From positions 62,001 to 126,000 of the forward strand of contig NZ_JAHDTF010000029.1 of NCBI RefSeq assembly GCF_018531465.1: 64,000 nucleotides of DNA, written 5' to 3'. A program made the translations under genes and the position numbers. The notes below the pieces were generated by a model, which searched no databases, was not told where the DNA came from, and saw nothing but the letters and a program-made list of their open reading frames with translations. Positions 26,589 to 34,470 of the stretch are shown here, piece by piece; position 1 is the first letter of the stretch, and each line of letters opens with the position of its first letter. This DNA comes from Sphaerisporangium fuscum. Lineage in GTDB: Bacteria; Actinomycetota; Actinomycetes; Streptosporangiales; Streptosporangiaceae.

Positions 26589-27320
26589 ATGCGTATCGAG
26601 GATCGGGTCGCAGTCGTCACCGGCGGATCGCGCGGTATCGGGCAGGCGATCAGCGACCGACTCGCCACGGCGGGGATGCGCGTCGTCATCGGCTCCCGTG
26701 ATCAGGAGACGGCCGCGCGGGCCGTGGCCCAGATCAAGGACGCGGGCGGCCAGGCCACCGCGGTCCGTGCCGACATCACCCGTCCCGAGGCGGTTAAGGA
26801 GTTGTTCGATGCGGCCGAGAGTCAGTACGGCCGGGTCGATGTGTGGGTGAACAACGCGGCCACGGCGTCCGCCGGGCCGCTGGCGCGCGCCACCGATGAC
26901 GACTTCGACCAGTACCTGAACGCCAACGTGCGGGCCACGTTCGTCGCCCTGCGCGAGGCCGCGCTGCGCATCCGCGATCACGGCCGGATCATCTTGATCT
27001 CTTCCGCCCTGACTGTGTCGCCGCTGCCCGGCATGGCGCTGCTCGCCGCCAGCAAGGCCGCCGGCGACCAACTCGCCCGTACGCTGGCCTGGGAGGTGGG
27101 CTCCAGGTCCATCACGGTCAACAGCGTCCTGCCCGGCCTGACCCGCACCGACGTCATCGCCACCGTACCCCCGCACGTCATTGACGACGCCAGGGCCCGC
27201 ACACCGTTGGGCCGCCTGGGCGAGCCAGCCGACATCGCCGACATCGTCGCGTTCCTGGCCTCCGACGCCGCCCGCTGGATCACCGGCCAGACCATCAACG
27301 CTGCCGGTGGCATGATCTGA
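26589..27320 (+). CDS. Short-chain dehydrogenase-like protein lacking the catalytic tyrosine
   Basis: This 243-residue SDR has an intact cofactor loop (VVTGGSRGIGQA), NNAA at 89-92 and ISSA (catalytic-type Ser near 138). The YxxxK position reads LAASK, with Leu152 replacing the tyrosine and Lys156 kept. A normal C-terminus (AARWITGQTINAAGG) follows. Without the tyrosine classical reduction should be impaired, so it may bind ligand or use another proton donor. It is divergently paired with the MarR regulator. Confidence 0.85.
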   Translation: MRIEDRVAVVTGGSRGIGQAISDRLATAGMRVVIGSRDQETAARAVAQIKDAGGQATAVRADITRPEAVKELFDAAESQYGRVDVWVNNAATASAGPLARATDDDFDQYLNANVRATFVALREAALRIRDHGRIILISSALTVSPLPGMALLAASKAAGDQLARTLAWEVGSRSITVNSVLPGLTRTDVIATVPPHVIDDARARTPLGRLGEPADIADIVAFLASDAARWITGQTINAAGGMI

Positions 27321-27478
27321 CGAGTTGGCGTGCGGGCAGGACCGGGTGGCGCGCAATCCCAAAAGAGCTGGGCCACGATCACCGGACCGTCCGCAGGCTG
27401 GTCACGCCGTTGCGGTGACGGTCTGGTGACCGGCGGGGTGGAGTGGGACGGTGTGCCGGGGGCGGAGTTGAACTGGGA

Positions 27479-27575
27479 ACGCGAGGCGGGTTGTCACGGA
27501 CGGCGTTCGCCCGCCGGTTCACCGCCCTGGCCGGGCGGCCACCGCTGACATACCTGACCTGGTTCTGGTCCGTCC
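27479..27575 (+). pseudogene. AraC-family regulator fragment
   Basis: LSRTAFARRFTALAGRPPLTYL matches the second HTH of AraC regulators (the family pattern is S-R-x-x-x-R-x-F...G-x-P-P-x-x-Y-L). No upstream effector domain or first HTH precedes it and the frame leaves the family after about 30 residues. It is a vestige in the gap downstream of the SDR gene. Confidence 0.5.
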
Positions 27576-27586
27576 CTCTAGAGACG

Positions 27587-27647
27587 GACGCCCCTGGAAG
27601 GCCACACACCCCTGTCCCCCGCTGGGCGTCTCCCTTCCAGGGACGTC
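27587..27647. terminator. Long hairpin, possible terminator
   Basis: CCCTGGAAGG (27592-27601) pairs with CCTTCCAGGG (27633-27642). The stem extends by GACG/CGTC across one mismatch, with a loop of about 31 nt. No U-run follows, so it may be a factor-dependent terminator or an RNA structure ahead of the small gene at 27748. Confidence 0.4.
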
Positions 27648-27747
27648 ACGACCTCCGACCGGACGATCGTCGTGCTGCGCGGAGTACTGTTCGGCAAGGC
27701 ACGTCGATGGAACGAGTCGGGACGCCTCCAGGACAAAGGAGGTCATC

Positions 27748-27897
27748 GTGAACAGCTGGACCAACGCGGCCGTCCGCCCGGGTTACTTCCAGGATTTCCA
27801 CGGCATTCTGCCTCTGGAACGACCCCGCCCCCAGACCCAACCTCATCTAGAACTGACCGGCGAGGCCGCAGGCCGGGCCCGCTGTTCGCGCCCATGA
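27748..27897 (+). CDS. Small protein, 49 residues, unknown
   Basis: AAAGGAGGT (27735-27743), a full complement of the anti-Shine-Dalgarno sequence, ends 4 nt before a GTG at 27748. The frame runs 49 codons to a TGA at 27895 (begins MNSWTNAAVRPGYFQDFHG). No homology is recognised and the second half is proline/arginine-rich. The ribosome binding site is the main support. It may equally be the 5' end of a broken gene. Confidence 0.4.
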   Translation: MNSWTNAAVRPGYFQDFHGILPLERPRPQTQPHLELTGEAAGRARCSRP

Positions 27898-27973
27898 TCT
27901 TCACGATGCCGGGCCCGCCACTCGGGCGATGACTGAGCCCTTCCGAGGCGATAGAGCGCTCGAGCGGACGAGC

Positions 27974-28582
27974 TCAGCGTTTTGGCCGGCGCGTCCGGTC
28001 ACCAGACCGCTTACCAATGAAGGGGATGAGCGCACCCGTTCTGGCACGGTAGTCCGAATAGCCGGGCAGCCTCTGCTCGAGCAACCGCTCCTCAGCGATG
28101 ATCCGCCGCCAGTACGCCCAGCCCAGCAGCGCCGCGATGGCCGCGACCGCGAGAGCGGTGCGAGAGGTGAGAGCGAACCCAGTCCAGATCAGCAACGAGC
28201 CCGCGTACCCGGGGTGCCGGACCAGGCGGTAGGGCCCGGTCTGGACGGCGTGGTGTTCATCGCCTTCGGTGCGCAGAGTGCGGGAGTAGAAGCGGCCGAG
28301 TGTTCGCATCGACCATCCCCGCAGCGACAATCCCGCCACCTGGACAACCAGGCCGGCAGGAGCCAGGAGCAGCGGAAGTGATCCCCACGGGAGGAAGCGC
28401 AGGAACGGAGTCACGCATGCGGCTACCGTGTAGGCCACGACGATCAGGAGGGTGGTGCCCCGGTCGTCGCTCGAGGCGTCCAGGCTGGAGGCGGTGCCGG
28501 CGTTGCGGGTCAGCGCCTCCAGAGCGAAGAAGCCCGCCAGCCCCGCGTATCCGGCCAGGAACCACCACGTCCCGGCGCTCAC
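27974..28582 (-). CDS. Isoprenylcysteine carboxyl methyltransferase-like membrane protein
   Basis: This 202-residue polytopic protein has several hydrophobic helices. GPYRLVRHPGYAGSLLIWTG near residue 130 is the PYRxxRHPxY signature of ICMT/phospholipid-methyltransferase-like enzymes, and EERLLEQRLPGYSDYRART near the C-terminus is also typical. The GTG start at 28582 overlaps the PadR stop (GTGA), which rules out the longer frame. It is probably a membrane methyltransferase controlled by the coupled PadR regulator. Substrate unknown. Confidence 0.8.
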   Translation of the reverse strand: MSAGTWWFLAGYAGLAGFFALEALTRNAGTASSLDASSDDRGTTLLIVVAYTVAACVTPFLRFLPWGSLPLLLAPAGLVVQVAGLSLRGWSMRTLGRFYSRTLRTEGDEHHAVQTGPYRLVRHPGYAGSLLIWTGFALTSRTALAVAAIAALLGWAYWRRIIAEERLLEQRLPGYSDYRARTGALIPFIGKRSGDRTRRPKR

Positions 28583-29094
28583 GTGTCCGCCTTGGCCAGC
28601 ATGCGCATCTCTTGCAGCCACGATCGTTCTGACTCGCAGCGGCGGATCAGCTCCTGAGTGACCAGCGAGCCCCACTGATCATCACGCGCACCCTCGTCCA
28701 AGGACCGCAGGTGTGCCATCCGCGCCAGGACGGCCGCATCCCGGGCGTCCAGCACGCCCAGCCGCTCGCTCGGCTCCAACAGGGCGAAGTGGGCCAGGCG
28801 GCAGAGGAATTCCGCCTGGTCACCGGCGATTTCGGGCGGAAGCTCGGCCAGCATCTCGTGCAACATTTCCCGTCCGACGTCGGTGATCTCATACACGTGA
28901 CGCGGCGGACGTTTCTGCTGCATCTGCGCGGTCTTGACCACCGCGCCGGCCTCCTCCATGCGGCGCAGCGCCGGATACAGGGAGTTGTTATGCAGGACGA
29001 AACCGGTATCGGCTTCGACATGCTTGCGCAGTTGGTAGCCATGCGCCGGCGACTGCGCCAGATGCCGAAGTATCAACACGTCCACATACGACAT
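28579..29094 (-). CDS. PadR-family transcriptional regulator
   Basis: This protein of about 171 residues has the PadR winged helix: VLILRHLAQSPAHGYQLRKHV, NNSLYPALRRMEEAGAV and RHVYEITDVGREML, followed by a helical dimerisation region. A TTG at 29118 opens the frame, but the ATG at 29094 (MSYVDVLIL) fits family N-termini. It is coupled to the ICMT-like gene by a GTGA overlap, so both probably form one autoregulated unit. Confidence 0.88.
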   Translation of the reverse strand: MSYVDVLILRHLAQSPAHGYQLRKHVEADTGFVLHNNSLYPALRRMEEAGAVVKTAQMQQKRPPRHVYEITDVGREMLHEMLAELPPEIAGDQAEFLCRLAHFALLEPSERLGVLDARDAAVLARMAHLRSLDEGARDDQWGSLVTQELIRRCESERSWLQEMRMLAKADT

Positions 29095-29274
29095 ATCGTC
29101 CAGTGTGACATAGGTCAAGCTGGACGAAGCCGAGAACCGTCAGGGCTCAAGCGAGGGCCGGCCCTCTCTCTGGCCGGCGCTGCAGCAGCCACATCAGGGT
29201 CGGCGAACTGGTGCAGAGCCGTCATCCCTGCGATCTCGCGCGCCGGCGGCGAGGGGCACATCTCGACGGCGAGG

Positions 29275-29712
29275 TCAGTGCGAGTGGATCTCATCGTGTG
29301 CCTCTTCGAGAGAAGATCCGGCCAGGAGCGCCGCGACTCCACCGGTGAAGTTGGCGCACTCGAAGATGTCCTCGTGCGGGCAGGCCAAGCCATGGGCGAT
29401 GGCGGTCCGTGCCACCTGAGCCCGGGCGATCCGCTGGTCCAGCTCACCGAGCTTGCGTCGGTACAGCTCCCGCCAGCCGTCGCCGTCCGGCGAACGAGAC
29501 GCGAGGAACGCTTTGACCTCCCGCAACGTGAAACCGACATCTCGCAGCAACAAGACCACACCGACCAGCTCGACCGCCGACGGCGGATAACGCCGCTGGC
29601 CTGACACCCGGGCCGGTGCCGGCAGCAGGCCGAGCTCCTCCCAGTAGCGCAGCGCCGAAGTGGCGACACCGGTACGGCTCGCCAGCTCACCGATCGTCAA
29701 CTGCTCACCCAT
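29275..29712 (-). CDS. MerR-family transcriptional regulator
   Basis: This 145-residue protein starts LTIGELASRTGVATSALRYWEELG, the MerR HTH, with GQRRYPPSAVELV as the wing and a long dimerisation helix. The C-terminal domain has CPHEDIFEC, a cysteine pair seen in several actinobacterial MerR proteins that could sense metal or oxidation. It is divergent from the methyltransferase gene, and its own start codon is 4 bp from a perfect 18-bp dyad. Confidence 0.9.
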   Translation of the reverse strand: MGEQLTIGELASRTGVATSALRYWEELGLLPAPARVSGQRRYPPSAVELVGVVLLLRDVGFTLREVKAFLASRSPDGDGWRELYRRKLGELDQRIARAQVARTAIAHGLACPHEDIFECANFTGGVAALLAGSSLEEAHDEIHSH

Positions 29713-29716
29713 TTGA

Positions 29717-29734
29717 CTTCAAGCGTACTTGAAG
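29717..29734. promoter_or_regulatory. MerR-type operator
   Basis: CTTCAAG-CGTA-CTTGAAG is a perfect 7-bp inverted repeat in the 38-bp gap between merR and the methyltransferase gene. It starts inside a TTGACT -35-like element at 29713-29718, with TTGACT again 19 bp on. The long-spacer dyad geometry is characteristic of MerR promoters. Confidence 0.7.
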
Positions 29735-29750
29735 CCGTTGACTGACGATC

Positions 29751-30392
29751 ATGCAGACAGCAGGCAAATCTCTCAAGCAACGCGCGCTCGGATACCTGGT
29801 GAGCCAGGCGCACCGCCCCCGGGGCCTCGTCGGGTGGGCGAACGGCTGGATGTTCGCTCATCGCCCCTCCAACCGGAAGCGCAACATCTGGGCGGTGTCG
29901 TTGCTGGACGTGCGGCCCACCGACCGGGTGCTCGAGATCGGCTTCGGCCCCGGCATCGCCATCGCCGAGCTCGCCGGCCGCGCCACCCGGGGCCACGTCT
30001 ACGGCGTCGACCACTCCCAGGCCATGGTCCGGCAGGCGGCCCGGCGCAACGCCGCCGCCGTCCGCGCCCATCGCGTGCACCTGACGTGCGCCTCCGTGGA
30101 GCGGTTGCCGAGTTTCGGCGATCCGCTCGACGCCATCCTCGCCGTCAACTCCGTGGGGTTCTGGCCCGATCCGGTGGAGCGGCTCGGCGCGCTGCGCCGC
30201 CTGCTCCGCCCCGCGGGACGCATCGCGCTGGTCAGCCAGCCCCGCTGCCCCGGCGCCACCCGGGACACCACGGCCCTAGCCGCCCAAGAGCTCCAGGACC
30301 TGCTCACCCAGGCCGGCTTCACCCTGATCCGGGTCGAGACCCTCGAGCTCGACCCGCCCGTCGCCTGCGTGCTCGCCGGCAATCCGAGTTGA
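29751..30392 (+). CDS. Class I SAM-dependent methyltransferase
   Basis: This 213-residue Rossmann methyltransferase has motif I VLEIGFGPGIAIAEL, acidic motif II VYGVDHSQAMV, LTCASVERLP and LRPAGRIALVSQP. It is related to the UbiE/small-molecule class. There is no obvious ribosome binding site before the ATG at 29751, so translation may be leaderless from the MerR-controlled promoter. It is probably the regulated target of the divergent MerR protein. Confidence 0.82.
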   Translation: MQTAGKSLKQRALGYLVSQAHRPRGLVGWANGWMFAHRPSNRKRNIWAVSLLDVRPTDRVLEIGFGPGIAIAELAGRATRGHVYGVDHSQAMVRQAARRNAAAVRAHRVHLTCASVERLPSFGDPLDAILAVNSVGFWPDPVERLGALRRLLRPAGRIALVSQPRCPGATRDTTALAAQELQDLLTQAGFTLIRVETLELDPPVACVLAGNPS

Positions 30393-30435
30393 CCGAGTTG
30401 TCCTGCCCATGCGGTGGTTGCTCGGGGCGCGGGAG

Positions 30436-30582
30436 TCATTCCTCTTCGTCGTCGGCGGCGTCGCGTTGTTTCTTGAGTTCCTCGGCCAGTTGCTTCGCCC
30501 AGGCGAGGCGTTCTTCTTCCGGGAGGTCGAAATAGCCCTCCGGCAGCGCGGCGTGGATCTTACGCCTCCTCCAGAAAACCAC
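30436..30582 (-). CDS. Small acidic protein, 48 residues
   Basis: GGGAGG 5 nt before a GTG at 30582 opens a frame of 48 codons: VVFWRRRKIHAALPEGYFDL, then a charged helix with LAWAKQLAEELKKQ, then an acidic tail DEEE. It overlaps the end of the upstream gene by 23 nt in another frame. It has the composition of a real small protein. Its position at the end of the WXG-like cassette allows a partner or antidote role, but this is only positional. Confidence 0.5.
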   Translation of the reverse strand: MVFWRRRKIHAALPEGYFDLPEEERLAWAKQLAEELKKQRDAADDEEE

Positions 30583-31030
30583 CGGCACCTCCCGTGTTGA
30601 TGTAGTCGCGGGTCTTCACGTCGTAGATGGCGATCTGGTCGGTCTCCCTGGCCAGCTTCACCGCCTTGGTGCGTCTGCGGAGGTTCATGGACGGTTCCAG
30701 CCACATCTTTTCGTCTTCTATCCAGCATCCCAGATAGATGTCCTTGCGGTTCTCGAAGACGTCCCGGTTGGCGTGCAGGTAGCGGTCGATGGCGCGGGCC
30801 GCGGCCTTCGGGTCGTCGAGGATGCTCTCGGGGAACTGGGCCGTACGGCCCGTGGTGGCCACCATGTAGCCCCGGGTGGGCAGGCGGCCGGTGGCCGGGG
30901 ACCAGGAGAACCCGCCGGTGCGGCGGGCGTCCCTGACCAGGCCACCCAATGGCACCGGCCGCGCCCGCTGGAAGAACCTGGCGGCGCGGCGGGCGATGAA
31001 CCCGGCCGCGCCCGCCGGGACCCTACGCAA
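30560..31030 (-). CDS. Hypothetical protein, possible C-terminal partner of WXG-like protein
   Basis: This frame of about 156 codons starts at a TTG at 31030 and overlaps the upstream gene by 8 nt. The N-terminal third is basic. The rest (GYMVATTGRTAQFPESILDD and ARAIDRYLHANRDVFENRKD) looks like a compact soluble domain. No family is recognised. The upstream protein is WXG-like, so this may be the effector half of a two-part or frameshifted protein. Function unassigned. Confidence 0.55.
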   Translation of the reverse strand: MRRVPAGAAGFIARRAARFFQRARPVPLGGLVRDARRTGGFSWSPATGRLPTRGYMVATTGRTAQFPESILDDPKAAARAIDRYLHANRDVFENRKDIYLGCWIEDEKMWLEPSMNLRRRTKAVKLARETDQIAIYDVKTRDYINTGGAGGFLEEA

Positions 31031-31514
31031 CCAGCACCCGCGACGCCTGGTCGCCCGCCAGTTTCAGCATCAGGCGGGTGATCTGCTTCTGGGCGGGGAT
31101 CGTCAGCAGCGAACCCCCGGAGGTGGCCACCGCCGAGGCCTGCGCGAGGCGGATCCTGACCAGCAGCAGGACGAGCTGGACGATGATCACGACCTTGAGG
31201 GCTCGCACGAGGGCGGCGGCGAGCATGAGGCAGACCGCCACGATCCGCGCCCCGGTGCCGCCTCCCGCCACCACGGCGCGCGGCGCGTTCTCGCCGGTCC
31301 AGGCGGACAGGAACGTGCCGATCGCCTCCCCCTCGTTGCCGCGCCGCACGGCCTCGGCCAGGTCGTCCGCCTGGCCGACGATCCCGTCGAGCCGGCCGCC
31401 GAAGCCGATCCAGGCCGTCGCCATGCGCTGCAGCCCGTCCTCGTCGACCTCCGGCCACAGGTAGCCGAGCTCGTTCAGAAGGCCCGTCAGAGCACCGGGC
31501 AGCTTCACACCCAC
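31023..31514 (-). CDS. WXG-like helical protein with membrane segment
   Basis: This 163-residue protein begins with an amphipathic helical hairpin (GYLWPEVDEDGLQRMATAW, then GIVGQADDLAEAVRRG) like the N-terminal targeting domains of actinobacterial WXG/ESX-associated polymorphic proteins. It then carries a hydrophobic stretch (AVCLMLAAALVRALKVVIIV). It overlaps both neighbours by 8-10 nt, so the cassette is co-translated. A type VII-secreted or membrane effector scaffold is possible (inference). Confidence 0.55.
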   Translation of the reverse strand: MGVKLPGALTGLLNELGYLWPEVDEDGLQRMATAWIGFGGRLDGIVGQADDLAEAVRRGNEGEAIGTFLSAWTGENAPRAVVAGGGTGARIVAVCLMLAAALVRALKVVIIVQLVLLLVRIRLAQASAVATSGGSLLTIPAQKQITRLMLKLAGDQASRVLVA

Positions 31515-31825
31515 CGCGCCGCCCTCTCCACGCGCCCGGTACGCCAGAGACTGTCCTGCTCGGCGCCCTCGTACCGGGCCGCGGCGACGGTGAGCTGCTC
31601 CCCGCGGCCGTCCAGGGAGGTGACCGCCGAGCGCACGGACCCGACCGCGATCTCGTGCATGGCGTCGCAGGCCACGCCGATCATGGCGCTGATGTCGTCG
31701 CTCTGCGGGATGGGCCCTTCGGCCGAGATCGCGGCGAGCAGTTCGTCGAGCGCCGCCCGTAATTCGCCGGCCGTGTCGCCCGCCCCGGCTCCCGCCTTTC
31801 GCAGTGCTGTCCGCCGGATGTCCAC
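31505..31825 (-). CDS. Small helical ESX/WXG100-like protein
   Basis: This 106-residue protein starts at a GTG at 31825, preceded by GGAGG. It is alanine-rich and helical throughout (GELRAALDELLAAISAEG, AMIGVACDAMHEIAVGSVRS). It ends just inside the next gene. The size and hairpin pattern suit a WXG100-like chaperone or partner for the following protein, although no W-x-G turn is obvious. Confidence 0.5.
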   Translation of the reverse strand: MDIRRTALRKAGAGAGDTAGELRAALDELLAAISAEGPIPQSDDISAMIGVACDAMHEIAVGSVRSAVTSLDGRGEQLTVAAARYEGAEQDSLWRTGRVERAARWV

Positions 31826-31829
31826 GGCG

Positions 31830-32270
31830 TCATCCTCCGTTTCGCCTTTCGAGCTGCCTGAGTACATCGGTGATCGTGTCGGCGAGAACCCCGAACCTGG
31901 CGGCGGCGAGGTCCTGGAGTTCGCGGAGTTCCGCCGGCAGGGTGTCCAGATCGGGGACGGCCTGCCGGCCCGCCGCGCCGGCCAGCCCTTCCAGTGCCTC
32001 GTTCACGCTGCCGAGGATCAGCTCCGCCAGCTCGGCGGAGTCGAGCCGCCGGACCCGCGGATCCAGGTCCAGGCACGCGAGCCGGGGGCCGCTCGCCGTC
32101 AGGACGGCCTCGGCGCGCACCGCCCCGTCCCGCCTGCCGGCCTGGTGCCGCACCTCCGGCAGGTCGGGCGGGCTCGCGGTGACCGATTCCAGGGCCCGTC
32201 TGGTGGCCTCGATCAGCCGGTCGAAGTCGTCCGCGCCCAGGTCCCCCGTCACCCCGACGCCGCCGCTCAC
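31830..32270 (-). CDS. YbaB/EbfC-like protein
   Basis: This 146-residue protein starts at the GTG at 32270, which shares 4 nt with the mtnK stop. A DDFDRLIEATRRALESVTA helix is followed by a beta-rich middle and a long C-terminal helix. This is the layout of YbaB/EbfC nucleoid-associated proteins that often precede WXG100-like genes in actinomycete operons. The family call is by architecture and context, not by a decisive motif. Confidence 0.45.
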   Translation of the reverse strand: MSGGVGVTGDLGADDFDRLIEATRRALESVTASPPDLPEVRHQAGRRDGAVRAEAVLTASGPRLACLDLDPRVRRLDSAELAELILGSVNEALEGLAGAAGRQAVPDLDTLPAELRELQDLAAARFGVLADTITDVLRQLERRNGG

Positions 32271-33451
32271 CGGTCGGCCGCCTCGCCGAGCACCTGGCCG
32301 ACCCGGTCGAACAGCGGTTTCGGCTCGCCCCGCCGCGCCTCGCCGGTCAGCAGGAGCCGGGCCGCCGCGAGCACGGCGCGGATCGCGCGGACGCGCAGCT
32401 CTTCCGGCAGGCCCTCGATGTCGCTGACCGAGGAGAAGCCGATGACCCGGCGGGCCGCCTTGGCGGCGGCGAACACCACGGCGTCGCCGTACACCTTGCC
32501 GAGGTAGGGGTCGAGGTCGATGACGCGCGGGTCGGCCCGTCCCGGCCACAGCGTGGCGAACTCCTCGGCGAACCCCTGCCAGGTCTCCCCCGCCTGCGCC
32601 AGCACCCACCCGGCCTGCGCGTCGTCGCCGAGGACGAGGGCGCGGGCGGCGGCCAGCACGTAGTTGCCCCACAGCGCCCCGATGTCGAAGCCGACCGGGC
32701 CGTAGAAGGCGAACTCCACGTCGAAGGCGCGCGCCGAGCGCGGCTCGTCGCGCACCAGGACCGAGCCGGTGTGCAGGTCGCCGTGGATGAGCGCCTCGGC
32801 GTGCGTCAGGAAGGCGAGCTTGGCCGCGCCGATCGCCGCCCGGACCTCGGGGTCGCCCGCGTACGCCGCGACGTCGGCCTGGTTGCCGGGCAGGATCCGG
32901 TTGTGCTCGTGGGTGATGTACGGCTCGGTGAAGACGAGGTCCTCGGTGATCTCGCACAGCTCCGGATTGGACGAGGCGACGAGCGCCTCCTTGTACGGCT
33001 TGGCCCCCAGCCCGAACACCGAGGTGCCGAAGGCGACCTTGGCGACGTACCTGCCGAGTTCGCCCGCCACCCCCTCGTGCCGCAGCCCCTCGTTGAGCGC
33101 GCCGCGCCACACGCGGTGGTCCGAGAGGTCCTCGATGGCGATGACGTGCCGCGCCGGGTCGGCGTCGTGGATCTCGGGGACGAGCCCGGGGGCGACGCGG
33201 TTGTGCACGCGCAGGGCGCGTGCCTCGATGCCGTTCCGCTCGGGGGTGATGGGCCAGGTGGGGTCCACCCGGACGTACGGCAGGGCCTGCTTGAGCACCA
33301 GGCCCCCGCGCTCGGCCTCGACGACGAACACGAGGTTGAGGTTGCCGTCGCCCACCTCCCGCACCTGCCGTACGGCCCCGAATTGGGCGAGGGCCGGCCG
33401 CTCGGCGACGTAGCCGGGGACCGTCTCCACGGTGAGCACCTCGTAGCTCAA
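32267..33451 (-). CDS. mtnK: S-methyl-5-thioribose kinase
   Basis: This 394-residue protein-kinase-like sugar kinase has VGDGNLNLVFVVEAERGG (nucleotide loop) and ALIHGDLHTGSVLV (catalytic Asp in HGD). The metal motif is FDVEFAFYGPVGFDIGALW. These match MtnK, which phosphorylates 5-methylthioribose at C1 in methionine salvage. The TTG start at 33451 has an ideal AGGAGG 5 nt upstream and shares 4 nt with the permease stop. It is coupled to the ABC importer upstream and to the YbaB-like gene downstream. Confidence 0.9.
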   Translation of the reverse strand: MSYEVLTVETVPGYVAERPALAQFGAVRQVREVGDGNLNLVFVVEAERGGLVLKQALPYVRVDPTWPITPERNGIEARALRVHNRVAPGLVPEIHDADPARHVIAIEDLSDHRVWRGALNEGLRHEGVAGELGRYVAKVAFGTSVFGLGAKPYKEALVASSNPELCEITEDLVFTEPYITHEHNRILPGNQADVAAYAGDPEVRAAIGAAKLAFLTHAEALIHGDLHTGSVLVRDEPRSARAFDVEFAFYGPVGFDIGALWGNYVLAAARALVLGDDAQAGWVLAQAGETWQGFAEEFATLWPGRADPRVIDLDPYLGKVYGDAVVFAAAKAARRVIGFSSVSDIEGLPEELRVRAIRAVLAAARLLLTGEARRGEPKPLFDRVGQVLGEAADR

Positions 33452-34470
33452 CGGTTCCTCCTGAGCGTGTAACTGGTCACCAGCGCGCCGACGAGCAGCG
33501 CGCCCTGGACGAAGGTCTGGGCGTAGTAGGGCGCGTTCAGCATGGTCAAGCCGTTGATCATCACGCCGGTGAACAGCGCGCCGACCACGGTCCCGATCGC
33601 GTTGGGCCGGTTGGCGCCCAGCACGGCGAAGCCGATCAGCGCCGCGCCCACCGACTGCAGCAGGTACGGGTCCCCGGCGCCGACGTCGCCCCGGCCGAGC
33701 CTCGCCGACAGAAGGATCCCGGCCACGGCCGCGCACAGCCCGGACACCGCGTACGCCAGGGCGCGGTAGCGCGCGACGCGGATGCCGGCGAGCCGGGCCG
33801 CCTCGGGGTTGCCGCCGATGGCGTACAGGGCGCGGCCCCACCGCGTGTGGGTGAGCAGCACGTGGACGGCGGCGGCCAGCAGGGCGAACACCACCACGGC
33901 GACGGGCACCGAGGCGATCGTGCCGCCGCCGAGCCAGGCGAATCCCTCGGTGTACCGGCCGGGGGCGGGGACGCCGTCGACCGTCATGCCCGGCGCGACC
34001 GACTGGCCGCCGGTGACGATCAGCGCCAGCCCCTGGAACAGGAACAGCGTCCCGAGGGTCGCCACCAGGTCGGGCACCCTGGCGACGACGGTGAGCAGCA
34101 CGTTCACCCCGGCGACGAGCAGCCCGGTGAGCAGGCCGGTCACGATGGCGGTGCCGCCGGTGAGGTTGAACCTCACCATGGTCAGCGCGGTCACCATGAC
34201 GACCGCGCCCACGCAGGCCCCGGCCGACAGGTCGAAGCCGCCGGTGGTCATCGAGACGGTGACGCCGAGCGCGACGATGCCGACCACGGCCACCGACTGC
34301 AGGACGACCAGCGCGTTGGGGTAGGTGGCGAACGCGGGCCGCAGGAGGGAGAACAGGACGAGCATGGCGGCGAGCACCACCAGCAGCCCGTACCGGTAGG
34401 CGAGGGCCGCCGCGCCGGACGCCACGCGCCGGGACGAGATCCGGCCCTCACCTTGGGATGTCGTGATCAC
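33448..34470 (-). CDS. Sugar ABC transporter permease (RbsC-like), predicted 5-methylthioribose importer
   Basis: This permease of about 340 residues has around ten hydrophobic segments and the family motifs GGFDLSAGACVGAVVMV and GNPEAARLAGIRV. A GLCAAVAGILLSARLG segment is also typical of the BPD_transp_2 family. It starts at GTG 34470, overlapping the ATPase stop. Operon position between a sugar ATPase and MtnK suggests methylthioribose as substrate (inference). Confidence 0.88.
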   Translation of the reverse strand: MITTSQGEGRISSRRVASGAAALAYRYGLLVVLAAMLVLFSLLRPAFATYPNALVVLQSVAVVGIVALGVTVSMTTGGFDLSAGACVGAVVMVTALTMVRFNLTGGTAIVTGLLTGLLVAGVNVLLTVVARVPDLVATLGTLFLFQGLALIVTGGQSVAPGMTVDGVPAPGRYTEGFAWLGGGTIASVPVAVVVFALLAAAVHVLLTHTRWGRALYAIGGNPEAARLAGIRVARYRALAYAVSGLCAAVAGILLSARLGRGDVGAGDPYLLQSVGAALIGFAVLGANRPNAIGTVVGALFTGVMINGLTMLNAPYYAQTFVQGALLVGALVTSYTLRRNR

